Assembly: GCF_011390835.1 (NCBI RefSeq)
Contig: NZ_JAABRQ010000001.1
Location: 62,001-126,000 of the forward strand
DNA from: Hydrogenophaga sp.
GTDB taxonomy: Bacteria > Pseudomonadota > Gammaproteobacteria > Burkholderiales > Burkholderiaceae_C
Length of the DNA: 64,000 nucleotides
Direction of reading: 5' to 3'
Part shown: positions 37,488 through 48,193 of the stretch, in pieces
How positions within the stretch are numbered: position 1 is the first letter of the stretch
Layout: every line of letters begins with the position of its first letter
The notes under the pieces: generated by a model
Databases searched by the model: none
Told to the model about the DNA's origin: nothing
What the model saw: only the letters and a program-made list of their open reading frames with translations
Made by a program: the position numbers and the translations under genes

Positions 37488-40400
37488 TCAAACCAGCACG
37501 CGTTCAATACCGCCCTGGTTGGCCAGCGCCACGTACTCAGGCAACCAATCTTTGCCCAGAATCTGGTTGGCCATTTCCACCACGATGTAGTCGGCTTCGA
37601 GCAGGCCGTTGTTCAGGTCGTCGCCATAGCGGGTCAAGCCCTGCAGGCAGCTGGGGCAGGAGGTCAGGATCTTGATGTTGTCCTGTTGACCCACCGCGCC
37701 CGAGGCGCGCAACGCGGCTTCGCCCTTCTGGATTTCTTCTTCCTTTCGAAAGCGCACCTGAGTCGAAATATCGGGCCGGGTCACGCCCAGGGTGCCGGAC
37801 TCGCCGCAGCAACGCTCGGACTTCATCACCTGATCGCCCACCAGGGCCTTCACCGTCTTCATTGAGTCCCCCAGCTTCATGGGGTTGTGACAAGGTTCGT
37901 GGTACAGATAGCCAGGCTGGCCCGCGGGCAGGGTGATGCCTTTTTCCAGCAGGTATTCGTGGATGTCGATGATGCGGCAGCCAGGGAAAATCTGGTCGAA
38001 TTCGTAACCCTGCAGCTGGTCGTAACAAGTGCCGCAACTCACCACCACCGTCTTGATGTCGAGGTAGTTCAGCGTGTTGGCCACGCGGTGAAACAGCACC
38101 CGGTTGTCGGTGATGATTTTTTCCGCCTTGTCGAACTGCCCCGAGCCGCGCTGCGGGTAGCCGCAGCACAGGTAGCCTGGCGGCAGCACCGTCTGCACGC
38201 CTGCGTGCCAGAGCATGGCCTGGGTGGCCAAGCCGACCTGGCTGAACAGACGCTCAGAGCCACAACCCGGGAAATAGAACACCGCCTCGGTCTCGGCCGT
38301 GGTGGCCACCGGGTTGCGGATGATGGGCACGTAGTCCTTGTCTTCTATGTCCAGCAAGGCGCGCGCGGTTTTCTTGGGCAGTCCTCCCGGCATCTTCTTG
38401 TTGATGAAGTGGATCACCTGCTCTTTGATCGGCGCTGAGCCGAGCGTGGCCGGGGGGGCGTCGGTCTGCTTGCGCGCCAAGCGTTGCAGCAGCTTGTTGG
38501 CAATGCGTTGAGCCTTGAAGCCGATGTCGACCATGCCGCTGCGCATGAGCTTGATGGTCTGTGGGTTGGTCGCGTTGAGGAAAAACATGGCCGCGGCGTT
38601 GCCCGGTCGGAAGCTCTTCTGCCCCATCTTGCGCAACAGGTTGCGCATGTTCATGGTCACATCGCCGAAGTCGATATTCACCGGGCAAGGGCTCAGGCAC
38701 TTGTGGCAGACCGTGCAGTGGTCGGCCACATCCTCGAACTCCTCCCAATGTTTGATGCTGACACCGCGGCGCGTCTGCTCTTCGTACAGAAACGCCTCGA
38801 CTAGCAGCGAGGTGGCCAGGATTTTGTTGCGCGGGCTGTATAGCAGGTTGGCGCGCGGCACATGGGTGGCGCACACCGGCTTGCATTTGCCACAGCGCAG
38901 GCAGTCTTTCACGCTGTCGGCGATGGCGCCGATGTCACTCTGCTGCATGATGAGCGACTCGTGGCCCATCAGGCCAAAGCTGGGCGTGTAGGCATGAGAC
39001 AGGTCGGCAGCGCGCACGTCTGCATCACCCTGCCCAGCTTTCGGTGCCCGCAACAGCTTGCCTTTGTTGAAACGACCCTCCGGATCCACCTTGGCCTTGT
39101 AGTCCGCAAACGGCTGCAGCTCGGCGTCGGTCAGGAACTCCAGCTTGGTGATGCCAATGCCATGTTCGCCCGAGATCACGCCGTCCAGGCTGCGCGCCAA
39201 CACCATGATGCGGGCCACGGCTTCGTGCGCCGTCTGCAGCATCTCGTAATCGTCGCTGTTGACCGGCAGGTTGGTGTGCACGTTGCCGTCGCCCGCGTGC
39301 ATGTGCAGTGCCGCCCAGACACGCCCCTTGAGCACCCGCTGGTGAATCGCCTGGCACTCGACCAGCAGCGGCGCAAAAGCACCTCCGTTGAAGATTTGCT
39401 GCAAGGGCGCGCGAAGCTGCAACTTCCAGCTGGCACGCAAGGTGTGGTCCTGCAGTTGCGGAAACAGCGTCTCGATGTCGCGCAGCCACAGGGCCCATTG
39501 GGCCTTGACCTCGCGCACCACGGCCAGCGCCTGCTGCACCCGGTCCCCCAGCAGCTCGGCGCTGGGGATGTCGCTGGCGTCATCTGTCTTGCCTAGCGGC
39601 AGGTTGCCGCGGGTCAGAAATTCTTCCAGCGCGACGCACAGCTTCAGTTTGTTGCGCAGCGAGAGCTCGATGTTGATGCGCTCGATGCCCTCGGTGTACT
39701 CGCCCATACGCGGCAACGGGATGACCACGTCTTCGTTGATCTTGAAGGCGTTGGTGTGCTTGCTGATGGCGGCGGTACGTTTGCGGTCGAGCCAGAATTT
39801 TTTTCGCGCTTCCGGGCTGATGGCGGTAAAGCCCTCACCGCTTCGCGAATTGGCGATGCGAATCACCTCGCTGGTGGCGCGTGCCACCGCGTCGGCATCG
39901 TCGCCCACGATATCCCCCACCAGCACCATTTTGGGCAGGCCGCCATTGCCCTTTTTGCTCTTGGTGGTGTAGCCCACCGCCTTCAAATAGCGGTCGTCAA
40001 GGTGTTCCAGGCCAGCAAGCAGCACCCCAGAGCGCTTTTGCTCAGCGAACATGAAGTCCTTGATTTCGACAATGCTGGGCACGCCGTCCTTCGGATTGCC
40101 GAAGAACTCCAGGCAAACGGTGCGCACATGCGCCGGCATGCGATGAACCACCCAGCGTGCGCTTGTGATCAGGCCGTCGCAGCCTTCTTTCTGAATGCCC
40201 GGCAGGCCGCTCAGGAACTTGTCGGTCACGTCCTTGCCCAAGCCTTCCTTGCGGAAGCTCTTGCCCGGGATCGCGAGCTGCTCGGTGCGTACCACCGTTT
40301 TGCCATCGGCCTCAAACGTCTTGAGCTCGAAGGTGGCGACCTCAGCGTCGTGGATCTTGCCCAGGTTGTGGTCCAGCCGCGTGACTTCCAGCCACTGCGC

Positions 40401-41375
40401 CTGCGGCGTCACCATGCGCCAGCTCACCAGGTTGTCCAGCGCCGTGCCCCAGAGCACGGCCTTCTTGCCGCCCGCATTCATCGCGATGTTGCCGCCGATG
40501 CAAGAGGCTTCTGCGCTGGTCGGGTCGACCGCAAACACATGGCCGGCGCGCTCGGCCGCATCGGCCACACGCTGGGTGACGACACCCGCTTCGGTCCAGA
40601 CGGTGGGCAGCTTCTGGTCGTGGCCAGGCACCTGGACCCACTCCACTTCGGTCATGGCTTCGAGCTTTTCGGTGTTGATCACCGCGCTTTTCCAGGTCAG
40701 CGGAATGGCGCCGCCCGTGTAGCCGGTGCCGCCACCGCGCGGAATGATGGTCAAATCCAGCTCAACACAACCCTGCACCAGGCCCGCCATCTCGACCTCG
40801 GTGTCGGGCGTGAGCACCACAAACGGGTATTCCACGCGCCAGTCAGTCGCGTCGGTCACGTGCGACACGCGCGAGAGGCCGTCGAACTTGATGTTGTCTT
40901 TGGCGGTCAGACGCTTGAGCAGCTTCTGGGCCCGCTGGCGCAGGGCCGCCATCTGGTCGAAGGAGCGGGCGAAGGCATCCACCGACTGACTGGCCGCAGC
41001 CAGCAGCTCGACCACGAGCGCATCGCGCTCGGCGTCATCTTGCGGCGTGCGCCGCTTCTGCACCTCGCCCAGGCGGTGGTGCAAGGCATCGACCAGGGCA
41101 CTGCGTCGCTTGGGGTTGTCGAGCAGGTCGTCTTGCAGGTAGGGGTTGCGTTGCACCACCCAGACATCGCCCAACACCTCGTACAGCATGCGTGCCGAGC
41201 GCCCGGTGCGCCGCTCACCCCGCAACACCTCCAGCAGCGACCACGCCCGCTCGCCCAACAAGCGCAGCACAATTTCACGATCTGAAAACGACGTGTAGTT
41301 GTAGGGGATTTCGCGCAGGCGCGGCGTGTCGGTGGTGGCGGTTTCGAGCAGCAAAAGCGGCGTGGGAGCGTTCAT
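37488..41375 (-). CDS. DUF3683 / FAD-binding / 4Fe-4S dehydrogenase of 1295 residues
   Basis: Four modules in order. An N-terminal DUF3683-like part (about 15-150: [19 protein letters not shown]). An FAD-binding PCMH domain (about 185-360: [33 protein letters not shown]) with its C-terminal FAD-oxidase cap (to about 790, ending in [15 protein letters not shown] and RFNKGKLL). A ferredoxin-like pair of 4Fe-4S motifs ([11 protein letters not shown] about 825, [13 protein letters not shown] about 885). Two heterodisulfide-reductase-type CCG domains (YFPGCGSE about 1035, CCGYP, CGTC, HEPCHN, CCGESG, SCPSC about 1243). It resembles GlcD plus GlcF fused, so a flavin dehydrogenase of a 2-hydroxyacid (lactate, glycolate or 2-hydroxyglutarate) feeding electrons to quinone. 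The substrate is not determinable. Confidence 0.88.
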   Translation of the reverse strand: MNAPTPLLLLETATTDTPRLREIPYNYTSFSDREIVLRLLGERAWSLLEVLRGERRTGRSARMLYEVLGDVWVVQRNPYLQDDLLDNPKRRSALVDALHHRLGEVQKRRTPQDDAERDALVVELLAAASQSVDAFARSFDQMAALRQRAQKLLKRLTAKDNIKFDGLSRVSHVTDATDWRVEYPFVVLTPDTEVEMAGLVQGCVELDLTIIPRGGGTGYTGGAIPLTWKSAVINTEKLEAMTEVEWVQVPGHDQKLPTVWTEAGVVTQRVADAAERAGHVFAVDPTSAEASCIGGNIAMNAGGKKAVLWGTALDNLVSWRMVTPQAQWLEVTRLDHNLGKIHDAEVATFELKTFEADGKTVVRTEQLAIPGKSFRKEGLGKDVTDKFLSGLPGIQKEGCDGLITSARWVVHRMPAHVRTVCLEFFGNPKDGVPSIVEIKDFMFAEQKRSGVLLAGLEHLDDRYLKAVGYTTKSKKGNGGLPKMVLVGDIVGDDADAVARATSEVIRIANSRSGEGFTAISPEARKKFWLDRKRTAAISKHTNAFKINEDVVIPLPRMGEYTEGIERINIELSLRNKLKLCVALEEFLTRGNLPLGKTDDASDIPSAELLGDRVQQALAVVREVKAQWALWLRDIETLFPQLQDHTLRASWKLQLRAPLQQIFNGGAFAPLLVECQAIHQRVLKGRVWAALHMHAGDGNVHTNLPVNSDDYEMLQTAHEAVARIMVLARSLDGVISGEHGIGITKLEFLTDAELQPFADYKAKVDPEGRFNKGKLLRAPKAGQGDADVRAADLSHAYTPSFGLMGHESLIMQQSDIGAIADSVKDCLRCGKCKPVCATHVPRANLLYSPRNKILATSLLVEAFLYEEQTRRGVSIKHWEEFEDVADHCTVCHKCLSPCPVNIDFGDVTMNMRNLLRKMGQKSFRPGNAAAMFFLNATNPQTIKLMRSGMVDIGFKAQRIANKLLQRLARKQTDAPPATLGSAPIKEQVIHFINKKMPGGLPKKTARALLDIEDKDYVPIIRNPVATTAETEAVFYFPGCGSERLFSQVGLATQAMLWHAGVQTVLPPGYLCCGYPQRGSGQFDKAEKIITDNRVLFHRVANTLNYLDIKTVVVSCGTCYDQLQGYEFDQIFPGCRIIDIHEYLLEKGITLPAGQPGYLYHEPCHNPMKLGDSMKTVKALVGDQVMKSERCCGESGTLGVTRPDISTQVRFRKEEEIQKGEAALRASGAVGQQDNIKILTSCPSCLQGLTRYGDDLNNGLLEADYIVVEMANQILGKDWLPEYVALANQGGIERVLV

Positions 41376-41484
41376 GGGGACAGCCTAGGGCATCAGAAGA
41401 TGCTGAGCCTGAGGATGGTACCGCAGCGCACCATACACACACCCTGCTCATGGAAACCCCTGTTGTCATCTTTTCGAAACGCCC

Positions 41485-41504
41485 GTGCAATGCAACCGTC
41501 ACAT
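41485..41504 (+). promoter_or_regulatory. possible Pho box upstream of ugpB
   Basis: A 20-base stretch ending in CCGTCACAT matches the second half of the PhoB consensus (CTGTCACAT) well and the first half only partly (TGxxATxxA). It lies about 48 bp before the ugpB start, in a 177-bp divergent gap. E. coli ugp is PhoB-regulated, which makes the site plausible. Confidence 0.35.
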
Positions 41505-41552
41505 GACAAGCCTAAGCTTTCGACTCGTTCACACCCCAAGGAGACTTCATCC

Positions 41553-42869
41553 ATGATCCCGCGCATCCATCCCGCCGCCGCCGCCCTGGCGCTGGCCGCC
41601 CTGGCCAGCAGCCCCGTTCACGCACAGACCGAAGTGCAGTGGTGGCACTCCATGGGTGGTGCCCTGGGCGAGTGGGTCAATGATCTGGCCAAGGAATTCA
41701 ACGCCAGTCAGACACAGTACAAGGTCGTGCCTACCTTCAAAGGCAGCTACGACGAGTCCATGACCGCCGCCATCGCCGCCTTCCGTTCCGGCAATGCGCC
41801 TCACGTGCTGCAGGTGTTCGAAGTCGGCACCGCCACGATGATGGCCAGCAAGGGCGCGATCGTGCCCGTGGGCAAGGTCATGGCCGACGCCGGCGAAAAA
41901 TTCGACCCCGCGGCCTATGTGCCTGCGGTGGCCGGTTACTACACCGCGCCCAGCGGTCAGATGTTGAGCATGCCGTTCAACAGCTCCACGCCGGTGTTCC
42001 ACTACAGCAAAGACGCCTTCAAGGCCGCGGGCATGGACCCCGAGAAGCCACCGACCACCTGGCCTGAAGTGGCGCTGGCCGCCGGCAAGCTCAAGGCGGC
42101 CGGCCACAAGTGCCCCTTCACCACCAGCTGGATCAGCTGGACGCAGCTGGAGAGTTTCTCGGCCTGGCACAACACCGAGTTCGCCACCAAGGGCAACGGC
42201 ATGCGCGGCATGGACGCACGCCTGAACTTCAACTCCCCCCTGCATGTGCGGCACATCGAAAACCTGGCCAACATGGCCAAGACTGGTTTGTTCGTCTACA
42301 AAGGCCGCGGCAATGCGGCAGATGCGACCTTCGTCTCGGGCGAGTGCGCCATGATCACTGGGTCATCAGGCCTGTACGGCAACGTCAAGCGCAACGCCAA
42401 GTTTGCCGCTGGCACCTCCACCCTGCCCTACTACCCCGATGTGCCCGGCGCGCCGCAAAACACCGTGATTGGTGGCGCCAGCCTATGGGTGATGTCGGGC
42501 AAAAAAGCCGACGAGTACAAGGGGGTGGCCAAGTTCTTCAGCTACCTCGGCCGGCCCGATGTGGCGGCAGCCAGTCACCAGCGCACCGGCTACCTGCCGG
42601 TCACCCTGGCCTCGTTCAAGATGACCGATGACAGCGGCTACTACAAGAAAAACCCGGGCACCGATGTGGCCGTGAATCAGATGATCCGCAAGACCACCGA
42701 CAAGTCGCGCGGCATCCGACTGGGCAACTTCGTGCAGATCCGCACCATCATCGACGAGGAGCTCGAAGGCGTGTGGTCGGGCAAAAAGGCCCCAAAAGAA
42801 GCGCTCGACACCGCGGTGAAGCGAGGCAATGACCAGCTGGAACGCTTCGAGAAAGCCAACAAGCGCTGA
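41553..42869 (+). CDS. ugpB: sn-glycerol-3-phosphate ABC transporter substrate-binding protein
   Basis: Periplasmic receptor of the Ugp importer. 438 residues. The signal peptide (MIPRIHPAAAALALAALASS) is cleaved near VHA-QTEV. The mature protein opens EVQWWHSMGGALGEWVN. YKVVPTFKGSYDESM, MPFNSSTPVFHYSKDAF and GSSGLYGNVKRNAKF line the binding cleft in UgpB-type proteins. The start at 41553 has AAGGAGAC 8 bases upstream, the best ribosome site in the region. A strong hairpin follows the stop, which would favour high UgpB levels relative to the membrane subunits. Confidence 0.95.
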   Translation: MIPRIHPAAAALALAALASSPVHAQTEVQWWHSMGGALGEWVNDLAKEFNASQTQYKVVPTFKGSYDESMTAAIAAFRSGNAPHVLQVFEVGTATMMASKGAIVPVGKVMADAGEKFDPAAYVPAVAGYYTAPSGQMLSMPFNSSTPVFHYSKDAFKAAGMDPEKPPTTWPEVALAAGKLKAAGHKCPFTTSWISWTQLESFSAWHNTEFATKGNGMRGMDARLNFNSPLHVRHIENLANMAKTGLFVYKGRGNAADATFVSGECAMITGSSGLYGNVKRNAKFAAGTSTLPYYPDVPGAPQNTVIGGASLWVMSGKKADEYKGVAKFFSYLGRPDVAAASHQRTGYLPVTLASFKMTDDSGYYKKNPGTDVAVNQMIRKTTDKSRGIRLGNFVQIRTIIDEELEGVWSGKKAPKEALDTAVKRGNDQLERFEKANKR

Positions 42870-42886
42870 TATCGTATGAGCGAATC

Positions 42887-42924
42887 ACCCGCCCCGGGCT
42901 AGCTAGTGCCCGGGGCGGGTTTTT
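42887..42924 (+). terminator. strong hairpin between ugpB and ugpA
   Basis: Arms ACCCGCCCCGGGC (42887-42899) and GCCCGGGGCGGGT (42908-42920) form a perfect 13-bp stem around TAGCTAGT, followed by a T5 tract (42920-42924). It probably protects or partly terminates the ugpB message inside the operon. ugpA starts 39 bp later. Confidence 0.9.
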
Positions 42925-42963
42925 CGTTGCTGCTGCCCATTCATTTCCGTTTCTAGAGCTTTC

Positions 42964-43845
42964 ATGGAAAAACGCGTTCGCTTCCAATCGGCCTGGCTGC
43001 CCTGGCTTCTGATCGCGCCTCAAATGGTGATCGTGCTGGTGTTCTTTTTCTGGCCGGCAGGCCAGGCGATCTACCAGAGCCTGCTGACCCAGGATCCGTT
43101 CGGCCTGTCAACCCAGTTCGTGGGAATGGAGAACTTTGAGCGTCTGTGGAATGACGGCAGCTACCTTGCCTCGTTCAAGACCACGGCAGTGTTCTCGGTG
43201 CTGGTGGCGGTGATCGGTCTGGCCATCGCCCTGCTGTTGGCAGTGATGGCGGATCGCGTACTCAAGGGCGCGTCGGTTTACAAGACCTTGCTGATTTGGC
43301 CGTATGCCGTAGCGCCAGTTGTAGCTGGCGTGCTGTGGCTGTTCATGTTCGCCTCGCCGATGGGGGTAGTCGCCTACTACCTGCGTTCCGTCGGTATCGA
43401 ATGGAACCACCTGCTGGACTCCAACCACGCCATGACGCTGATCGTGGCAGCGGCAGTCTGGAAGCAAATTTCGTACAACTTCCTGTTTTTCCTCGCCGGC
43501 CTGCAATCCATCCCCAAGTCGCTGATCGAGGCAGCTGCCATTGATGGCGCCAGTCCCTGGCACCGGTTCTGGACCATCGTCTTTCCGCTGCTCTCGCCCA
43601 CCACGTTTTTCCTGCTGGTGATCAACATCGTCTACGCCTTCTTTGACACCTTCGGTATCGTGGACGCGACCACGCAGGGCGGCCCTGGCAAAGACACCGC
43701 CATCCTGGTCTACAAGGTGTATTACGACGGCTTCAAGGCACTGGACATGGGCGGCTCGGCCGCGCAGTCGGTGGTGCTCATGGTGGTGGTGATCACGCTC
43801 ACGGTGATCCAGTTCCGCTTTGTCGAAAAGAAAGTGAACTACTGA
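42964..43845 (+). CDS. ugpA: sn-glycerol-3-phosphate ABC transporter permease
   Basis: Inner-membrane subunit of the Ugp importer. 293 residues and about six membrane segments. The EAA loop that docks the ATPase reads [24 protein letters not shown] (about residues 190-213; EAAAIDGAS then [12 protein letters not shown]). The N-terminus is [20 protein letters not shown]. It has the start ATG 39 bp after the ugpB hairpin, preceded by a weak site (CTAGAGC). ugpE begins 2 bp after its stop. Confidence 0.95.
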   Translation: MEKRVRFQSAWLPWLLIAPQMVIVLVFFFWPAGQAIYQSLLTQDPFGLSTQFVGMENFERLWNDGSYLASFKTTAVFSVLVAVIGLAIALLLAVMADRVLKGASVYKTLLIWPYAVAPVVAGVLWLFMFASPMGVVAYYLRSVGIEWNHLLDSNHAMTLIVAAAVWKQISYNFLFFLAGLQSIPKSLIEAAAIDGASPWHRFWTIVFPLLSPTTFFLLVINIVYAFFDTFGIVDATTQGGPGKDTAILVYKVYYDGFKALDMGGSAAQSVVLMVVVITLTVIQFRFVEKKVNY

Positions 43846-43847
43846 CC

Positions 43848-44702
43848 ATGATCGAAAAACGCCCGGGCCTCACGGTCCTGTCCCATGTGGTCTTGCTGCT
43901 AGGTGTGCTCATCGTCGGCTTTCCGCTCTACATCACCCTGGTGGGCTCCACCCAGACGGCCGAGCAGATTGCACAATCGTTTCCGATGACGCTGCTGCCC
44001 GGTACCAACGCCTTGGAGACCTACCGCACCGCGCTGTTCGGTGGCTTCACCAGCGCCGGTAGCACGATTCCGGCGGCGGCACCCATGATGTGGGTCAGCC
44101 TGGTGAGCGCGCTGATCATCACCGTGGGCAAGATAGCCATCTCGCTGCTGTCCGCATTTGCCATCGTGTATTTCCGCTTTCCGATGCGCAACCTGGTGTT
44201 CTGGATGATCTTCGTCACCCTGATGCTGCCGGTGGAAGTCCGTATCGGCCCCACCTACGAGGTGGTAGCGAACCTGGGCATGCTCAACACCTATGCCGGC
44301 CTGACTGTGCCGCTCATTGCCAGCGCAACCGCTACCTTTTTGTTCCGGCAATTTTTCCTGACCGTGCCCGACGAGTTGGTGGAGGCCGCACGCATGGATG
44401 GCGCCGGACCGATGCGCTTCTTCAAAGACGTGCTTCTGCCGCTGTCGCGCACCTCGATCGCCGCGCTGTTCGTGATCCAGTTCATCTATGGCTGGAATCA
44501 ATACCTGTGGCCGCTGCTGGTGACCACCGACGAATCCATGTATCCGGTGGTCATGGGCATCAAGCGGCTGATTTCCGGTGAGTCGTACACAGAGTGGAAT
44601 GTGGTGATGGCCACCGCCATACTCGCCATGCTACCGCCTGCCCTGGTGGTGATGCTGATGCAGCGCTGGTTTGTCAAGGGCCTGGTGGACACTGAAAAGT
44701 AA
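43848..44702 (+). CDS. ugpE: sn-glycerol-3-phosphate ABC transporter permease
   Basis: Second membrane subunit of the Ugp importer. 284 residues with six predicted spans. The EAA motif reads [20 protein letters not shown] (about 182-201). [20 protein letters not shown] near the N-terminus is typical of UgpE. It overlaps functionally with ugpA, from which it is 2 bp distant. A 39-bp gap precedes ugpC. Confidence 0.95.
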   Translation: MIEKRPGLTVLSHVVLLLGVLIVGFPLYITLVGSTQTAEQIAQSFPMTLLPGTNALETYRTALFGGFTSAGSTIPAAAPMMWVSLVSALIITVGKIAISLLSAFAIVYFRFPMRNLVFWMIFVTLMLPVEVRIGPTYEVVANLGMLNTYAGLTVPLIASATATFLFRQFFLTVPDELVEAARMDGAGPMRFFKDVLLPLSRTSIAALFVIQFIYGWNQYLWPLLVTTDESMYPVVMGIKRLISGESYTEWNVVMATAILAMLPPALVVMLMQRWFVKGLVDTEK

Positions 44703-44741
44703 GCGCCGACCTGCCCGATTTCCCCGATCAAAAGAAGCACC

Positions 44742-45746
44742 ATGTCCTCCATTTCTCTCCGCAACATCGTCAAGCGCTACCGCACTGGTAAAACTGAACT
44801 GCAAGTCATCCACGGCGTCAACGCCGAGATCGCCCAGGGCGAATTCATCGTTATCGTCGGTCCCTCTGGCTGCGGCAAGTCCACCCTGCTGCGCATGGTC
44901 GCCGGGCTGGAAGACATCAGCGGTGGCGAGATCGCCATCGGTCCGCGCGTGGTCAACACATTGGAGCCAGCAGAGCGCGACATCGCGATGGTGTTTCAGA
45001 ACTACGCTCTGTATCCGCACATGAGCGTGTTCGACAACATGGCCTATGGCCTGAAGATCAAGAAGATGCCTGTCGACGAGATCCGCCAGCGGGTAGACAA
45101 GGCAGCGGCCATCTTGGAGCTGGGTCATTTGCTGCAGCGCAAGCCACGAGAGCTCTCGGGTGGCCAGCGACAGCGCGTCGCCATGGGCCGCGCCATCGTC
45201 CGCCAGCCGCAGGTATTCCTGTTCGACGAGCCATTGTCCAACCTCGACGCCAAACTGCGCGCGCAGACCCGGCTGGAGATCCAGAAGCTACACCGCGAGC
45301 TGGGCATCACCTCGATGTTTGTCACCCACGACCAAGTGGAAGCCATGACGCTGGCGCAGCGCATGATCGTGATGAACGCCGGCAAGATGGAGCAGTTTGG
45401 TACCCCTGAAGAGGTCTACTCCCGCCCGGCCACCACCTTCGTCGCCAGCTTCATGGGCTCGCCACCAATGAACCTGATGAAAAACGCACCAGGTGGCAAG
45501 CCAGGCAGCATCCTCGGCATTCGCCCCGAACACCTGGACATCGGTGACACCGGATGGGCGCTGCAAGTGGAAACGGTGGAGCTGCTAGGCGCCGAGCGCC
45601 TGGTGCACGCCCGGCTGGGCGACGAAGGTCTCATCATCCGAACCAACGAAGACCAGCCCGCGCCTGCCGTGGGCAGCACCATCCGCGCCCAACCCCGAGA
45701 AGACCGGATGCACTGGTTTAGCGCGGACACCGGACAGCGGCAATGA
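44742..45746 (+). CDS. ugpC: sn-glycerol-3-phosphate ABC transporter ATP-binding protein
   Basis: ATPase of the Ugp importer. 334 residues. Walker [12 protein letters not shown] (about 40-50), Q-loop [13 protein letters not shown], signature [15 protein letters not shown], Walker [13 protein letters not shown] and the switch His in [10 protein letters not shown] are all intact. The C-terminal 100 residues form a TOBE-type regulatory domain ([13 protein letters not shown]). It overlaps ugpQ as ATGA. Confidence 0.96.
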   Translation: MSSISLRNIVKRYRTGKTELQVIHGVNAEIAQGEFIVIVGPSGCGKSTLLRMVAGLEDISGGEIAIGPRVVNTLEPAERDIAMVFQNYALYPHMSVFDNMAYGLKIKKMPVDEIRQRVDKAAAILELGHLLQRKPRELSGGQRQRVAMGRAIVRQPQVFLFDEPLSNLDAKLRAQTRLEIQKLHRELGITSMFVTHDQVEAMTLAQRMIVMNAGKMEQFGTPEEVYSRPATTFVASFMGSPPMNLMKNAPGGKPGSILGIRPEHLDIGDTGWALQVETVELLGAERLVHARLGDEGLIIRTNEDQPAPAVGSTIRAQPREDRMHWFSADTGQRQ

Positions 45747-46501
45747 GCAACGCGTTCAACGACCGTTGGAATTACCCGCGGTGGATCGCGCACCGCGGCG
45801 CTGGCAAGCTCGCGCCGGAAAATACCCTGGCTGCTTTTCGCCTTGGCGCCTCATATGGATACCGCATGTTCGAGTGCGACGCAAAGCTGAGCGCTGACGG
45901 CGTGCTCTTCTTGCTGCACGACGACACGCTGGAGCGCACCAGCAACGGCCAAGGCATCGCCGGCGAACAGCCGTGGGCCGTGATCAGCCAGCTCGATGCC
46001 GGCAGCTGGCATTCAAGAGCGTGGGCGGGCGAGCCGCTGCCCACGCTGGCTAACATGATCGGCTTTTGCGAGGCCAATGCCTACTTGATCAATATCGAAA
46101 TCAAACCCACGCCGGGCCTGGAACATACCACCGGCCTCGCGGTCGCTCGCGAAGCGCGCCGCCTCTGGCCAGCAAACGCGGCGGGAGCTGCGCCGCTGCT
46201 CACCTCGTTCCAGCCCGAATCCCTGGCTGGAGCCCGCGAAGGTGCCGACGACTTGCCGCGCGGACTGCTGCTCGACAGCTTGTGGACGGGTTGGCTGGAA
46301 GCTGCAGTGTCGCTGGGTTGCTGCGCCATCGTCTGCCACCACCGGTTGTTGGACGCCACCACCGTGGCAGCCGTCCAAGGCGCGGGCCTGCGAACCCTGT
46401 CCTACACCGTCAACGATGAAGCTACCGCGCAGCGGCTACTGACCCTGGGGGTTGACGGCATCATCACCGACGCTGTAGACCGTTTCGCGCCGGGCGCGTG
46501 A
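45743..46501 (+). CDS. ugpQ: glycerophosphodiester phosphodiesterase
   Basis: Cleaves glycerophosphodiesters taken up by Ugp to glycerol-3-phosphate and an alcohol. 252 residues, no signal peptide, so cytosolic. The GDPD core has [18 protein letters not shown] (about 15-32), [25 protein letters not shown] (metal and catalytic His; split here as [12 protein letters not shown] and [13 protein letters not shown]), [10 protein letters not shown] and a C-terminal DGIITDAVD. It is the last ugp gene, coupled to ugpC. It ends 15 bp before the stop of a convergent small gene. Confidence 0.95.
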   Translation: MSNAFNDRWNYPRWIAHRGAGKLAPENTLAAFRLGASYGYRMFECDAKLSADGVLFLLHDDTLERTSNGQGIAGEQPWAVISQLDAGSWHSRAWAGEPLPTLANMIGFCEANAYLINIEIKPTPGLEHTTGLAVAREARRLWPANAAGAAPLLTSFQPESLAGAREGADDLPRGLLLDSLWTGWLEAAVSLGCCAIVCHHRLLDATTVAAVQGAGLRTLSYTVNDEATAQRLLTLGVDGIITDAVDRFAPGA

Positions 46502-46516
46502 CCTTGACCGGGGAGC

Positions 46517-46786
46517 TCAGCGACCTCGCAGGCGCCAAGCCAGCGTGCCCTGCACGAACACCAGGCCAGCGTAAGTGGCCATCTTGCCGTCGCGGCCGAA
46601 ATACACCAGTCCAGCCAGCAAGACCGCTACACCCGCAACAAACAGCCAAGCCAGCTCACGCCCGGGCCTACCGCCCGATTTGCGCTGCCCCCGTCGCAGC
46701 AGCAGGGCCAGCCAGAGCAACACCGCCACCCCCATCGCAGGCGCCAGAAACCCGGCGAGGTGAAGCAGCGGGTCGAAAAATGTCAT
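46517..46786 (-). CDS. small membrane protein of unknown function
   Basis: 89 residues with three hydrophobic stretches: [31 protein letters not shown] and [20 protein letters not shown], then a short [10 protein letters not shown] end. I do not recognise a named family; similar small proteins lie beside hemA in Comamonadaceae as far as I recall. It is divergent from hemA, whose start is 48 bp away, so the two promoters must overlap. The start at 46786 is the only ATG that precedes the first membrane segment closely. Confidence 0.65.
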   Translation of the reverse strand: MTFFDPLLHLAGFLAPAMGVAVLLWLALLLRRGQRKSGGRPGRELAWLFVAGVAVLLAGLVYFGRDGKMATYAGLVFVQGTLAWRLRGR

Positions 46787-46822
46787 ATTGCAGTGCAAGG
46801 TACGGACGTAACCGCACAATTT

Positions 46823-46828
46823 TATAAT
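46823..46828 (+). promoter_or_regulatory. perfect -10 (TATAAT) immediately before hemA
   Basis: TATAAT ends 6 bases before the hemA ATG (46835). The usual 6-8 base distance to +1 would put the transcription start at or next to the A of the ATG, so the message may be leaderless. No Shine-Dalgarno is present. The -35 region is poor. Confidence 0.55.
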
Positions 46829-46834
46829 CTAGCT

Positions 46835-48106
46835 ATGTCTGTCTGGGCACTCGGTATCAACCATCAAACGGCTCCGCTCGATCTGCGGGGCCGTTTTGCG
46901 TTTGCGCTCGACCAGATCCAGCCGACTTTGAACGGTTACCGCCAGAGCCTGCCGCGCCAGCCCGAGGCCACGCTGCTGTCCACCTGCAACCGCACCGAGC
47001 TCTACGCCGCCGGTGACCAAGCGGCGGTGGAGCCCACGCTGGACTGGTTGGCCCAGACCGGTGGCGTGAGTACCCACGTGCTGCGTGACCACGCCTACAT
47101 CCTGCGCGAGAACGATGCCGCGCGCCACGCTTTCCGGGTCGCCAGTGGGCTGGACAGCATGGTGCTGGGCGAGGCGCAAATCCTCGGTCAGATGAAGGAT
47201 GCGGTGCGCGCCGCCGAAGAAGCCGGCGCCCTGGGCACAACTCTGCACCAGCTGTTCCAGCGCTCTTTCGCGGTGGCCAAGCAAGTGCGCAGCTCCACCG
47301 AAATCGGGGCTCACTCCATCAGCATGACGGCCGCCGCAGTACGCCTGGCAACGCAGCTGTTCGAAGACATCAAGGACATCCGGGTGCTGTTCGTCGGCGC
47401 CGGCGACATGATCGAGCTGGCGGCCACGCACTTCGCGGCCAAGACGCCCAAGAGCATGTCGATTGCCAACCGCACGCTGGAGCGTGGCGAAAAGCTGGCC
47501 GGACGTTTCGGCGCCGAAGTCATGCGCCTTGCCGAAATCCCCGATCGCCTGCACGAGTTTGACGCTGTGATCAGCTGCACTGCCAGCACCCTGCCCATCA
47601 TCGGCCTGGGTGCAGTCGAGCGAGCGCTGAAGAAGCGCCGCCACCGCCCGATGTTCATGGTCGATCTCGCGGTGCCGCGCGACATCGAGGCCGAGGTCAA
47701 GGCACTGGACGACGTCTACCTTTACACCGTCGACGACCTGGCCAGCGTGGTGCAAACCGGCAAGGACAACCGGCAAGCCGCCGTAGCCCAGGCCGAGGTC
47801 ATCATCGACGCGGGCGTGCTCAGCTTCATGCACTGGCTGCAGCAGCGCGACCCCGCCACCGGCATGGTGCCGCTGATCCAGCAAATCCACGCCCAGGCCG
47901 ACGAGTGGCGCAGCGCCGAACTGGTGCGAGCCCGCAAACTGCTCGCCAAGGGCGAACCGGTTGAAGCGGTGCTCGAAGCCCTGTCCAAGGGACTGACACA
48001 AAAAATGCTACACGGCACCCTCGCCGAGCTGCGGTCTACCGACGCCGATAGCCGCGCCGCCACGGCGCACACCGTCTCCCGCCTGTTTCTGCGCGACAAG
48101 TCCTAG
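46835..48106 (+). CDS. hemA: glutamyl-tRNA reductase
   Basis: Reduces glutamyl-tRNA to glutamate-1-semialdehyde, the first step of C5 tetrapyrrole synthesis. 423 residues. The catalytic Cys lies in [14 protein letters not shown] (about residues 46-59). [30 protein letters not shown], the NADPH-binding [14 protein letters not shown] and [12 protein letters not shown] follow. The C-terminal dimerisation helix is present. The start at 46835 has a perfect TATAAT just upstream and no ribosome site, suggesting a leaderless transcript. Confidence 0.96.
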   Translation: MSVWALGINHQTAPLDLRGRFAFALDQIQPTLNGYRQSLPRQPEATLLSTCNRTELYAAGDQAAVEPTLDWLAQTGGVSTHVLRDHAYILRENDAARHAFRVASGLDSMVLGEAQILGQMKDAVRAAEEAGALGTTLHQLFQRSFAVAKQVRSSTEIGAHSISMTAAAVRLATQLFEDIKDIRVLFVGAGDMIELAATHFAAKTPKSMSIANRTLERGEKLAGRFGAEVMRLAEIPDRLHEFDAVISCTASTLPIIGLGAVERALKKRRHRPMFMVDLAVPRDIEAEVKALDDVYLYTVDDLASVVQTGKDNRQAAVAQAEVIIDAGVLSFMHWLQQRDPATGMVPLIQQIHAQADEWRSAELVRARKLLAKGEPVEAVLEALSKGLTQKMLHGTLAELRSTDADSRAATAHTVSRLFLRDKS

Positions 48107-48128
48107 CGACTGTCGACCAACCAGCAGG

Positions 48129-48149
48129 CGCGCGCCCGGTTGGCGCGCG
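48129..48149. other. GC-rich hairpin between hemA and prfA
   Basis: CGCGCGCC-CGGTT-GGCGCGCG forms an 8-bp perfect stem in the 87-bp hemA-prfA gap. There is no T tract, so it is not a classical terminator; it could stabilise or slow processing of the message. Confidence 0.35.
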
Positions 48150-48193
48150 GGTCTGCCGTTCCGCCGATCGCTCCCATCTCACTTCCCCACCGC

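Noticed and set aside
41461-41475. TTGTCATC as a first Pho box half-site upstream of ugpB
   Set aside because: The next half-site at 11 bp spacing is absent. The stretch at 41485-41504 fits better and is reported with low confidence.
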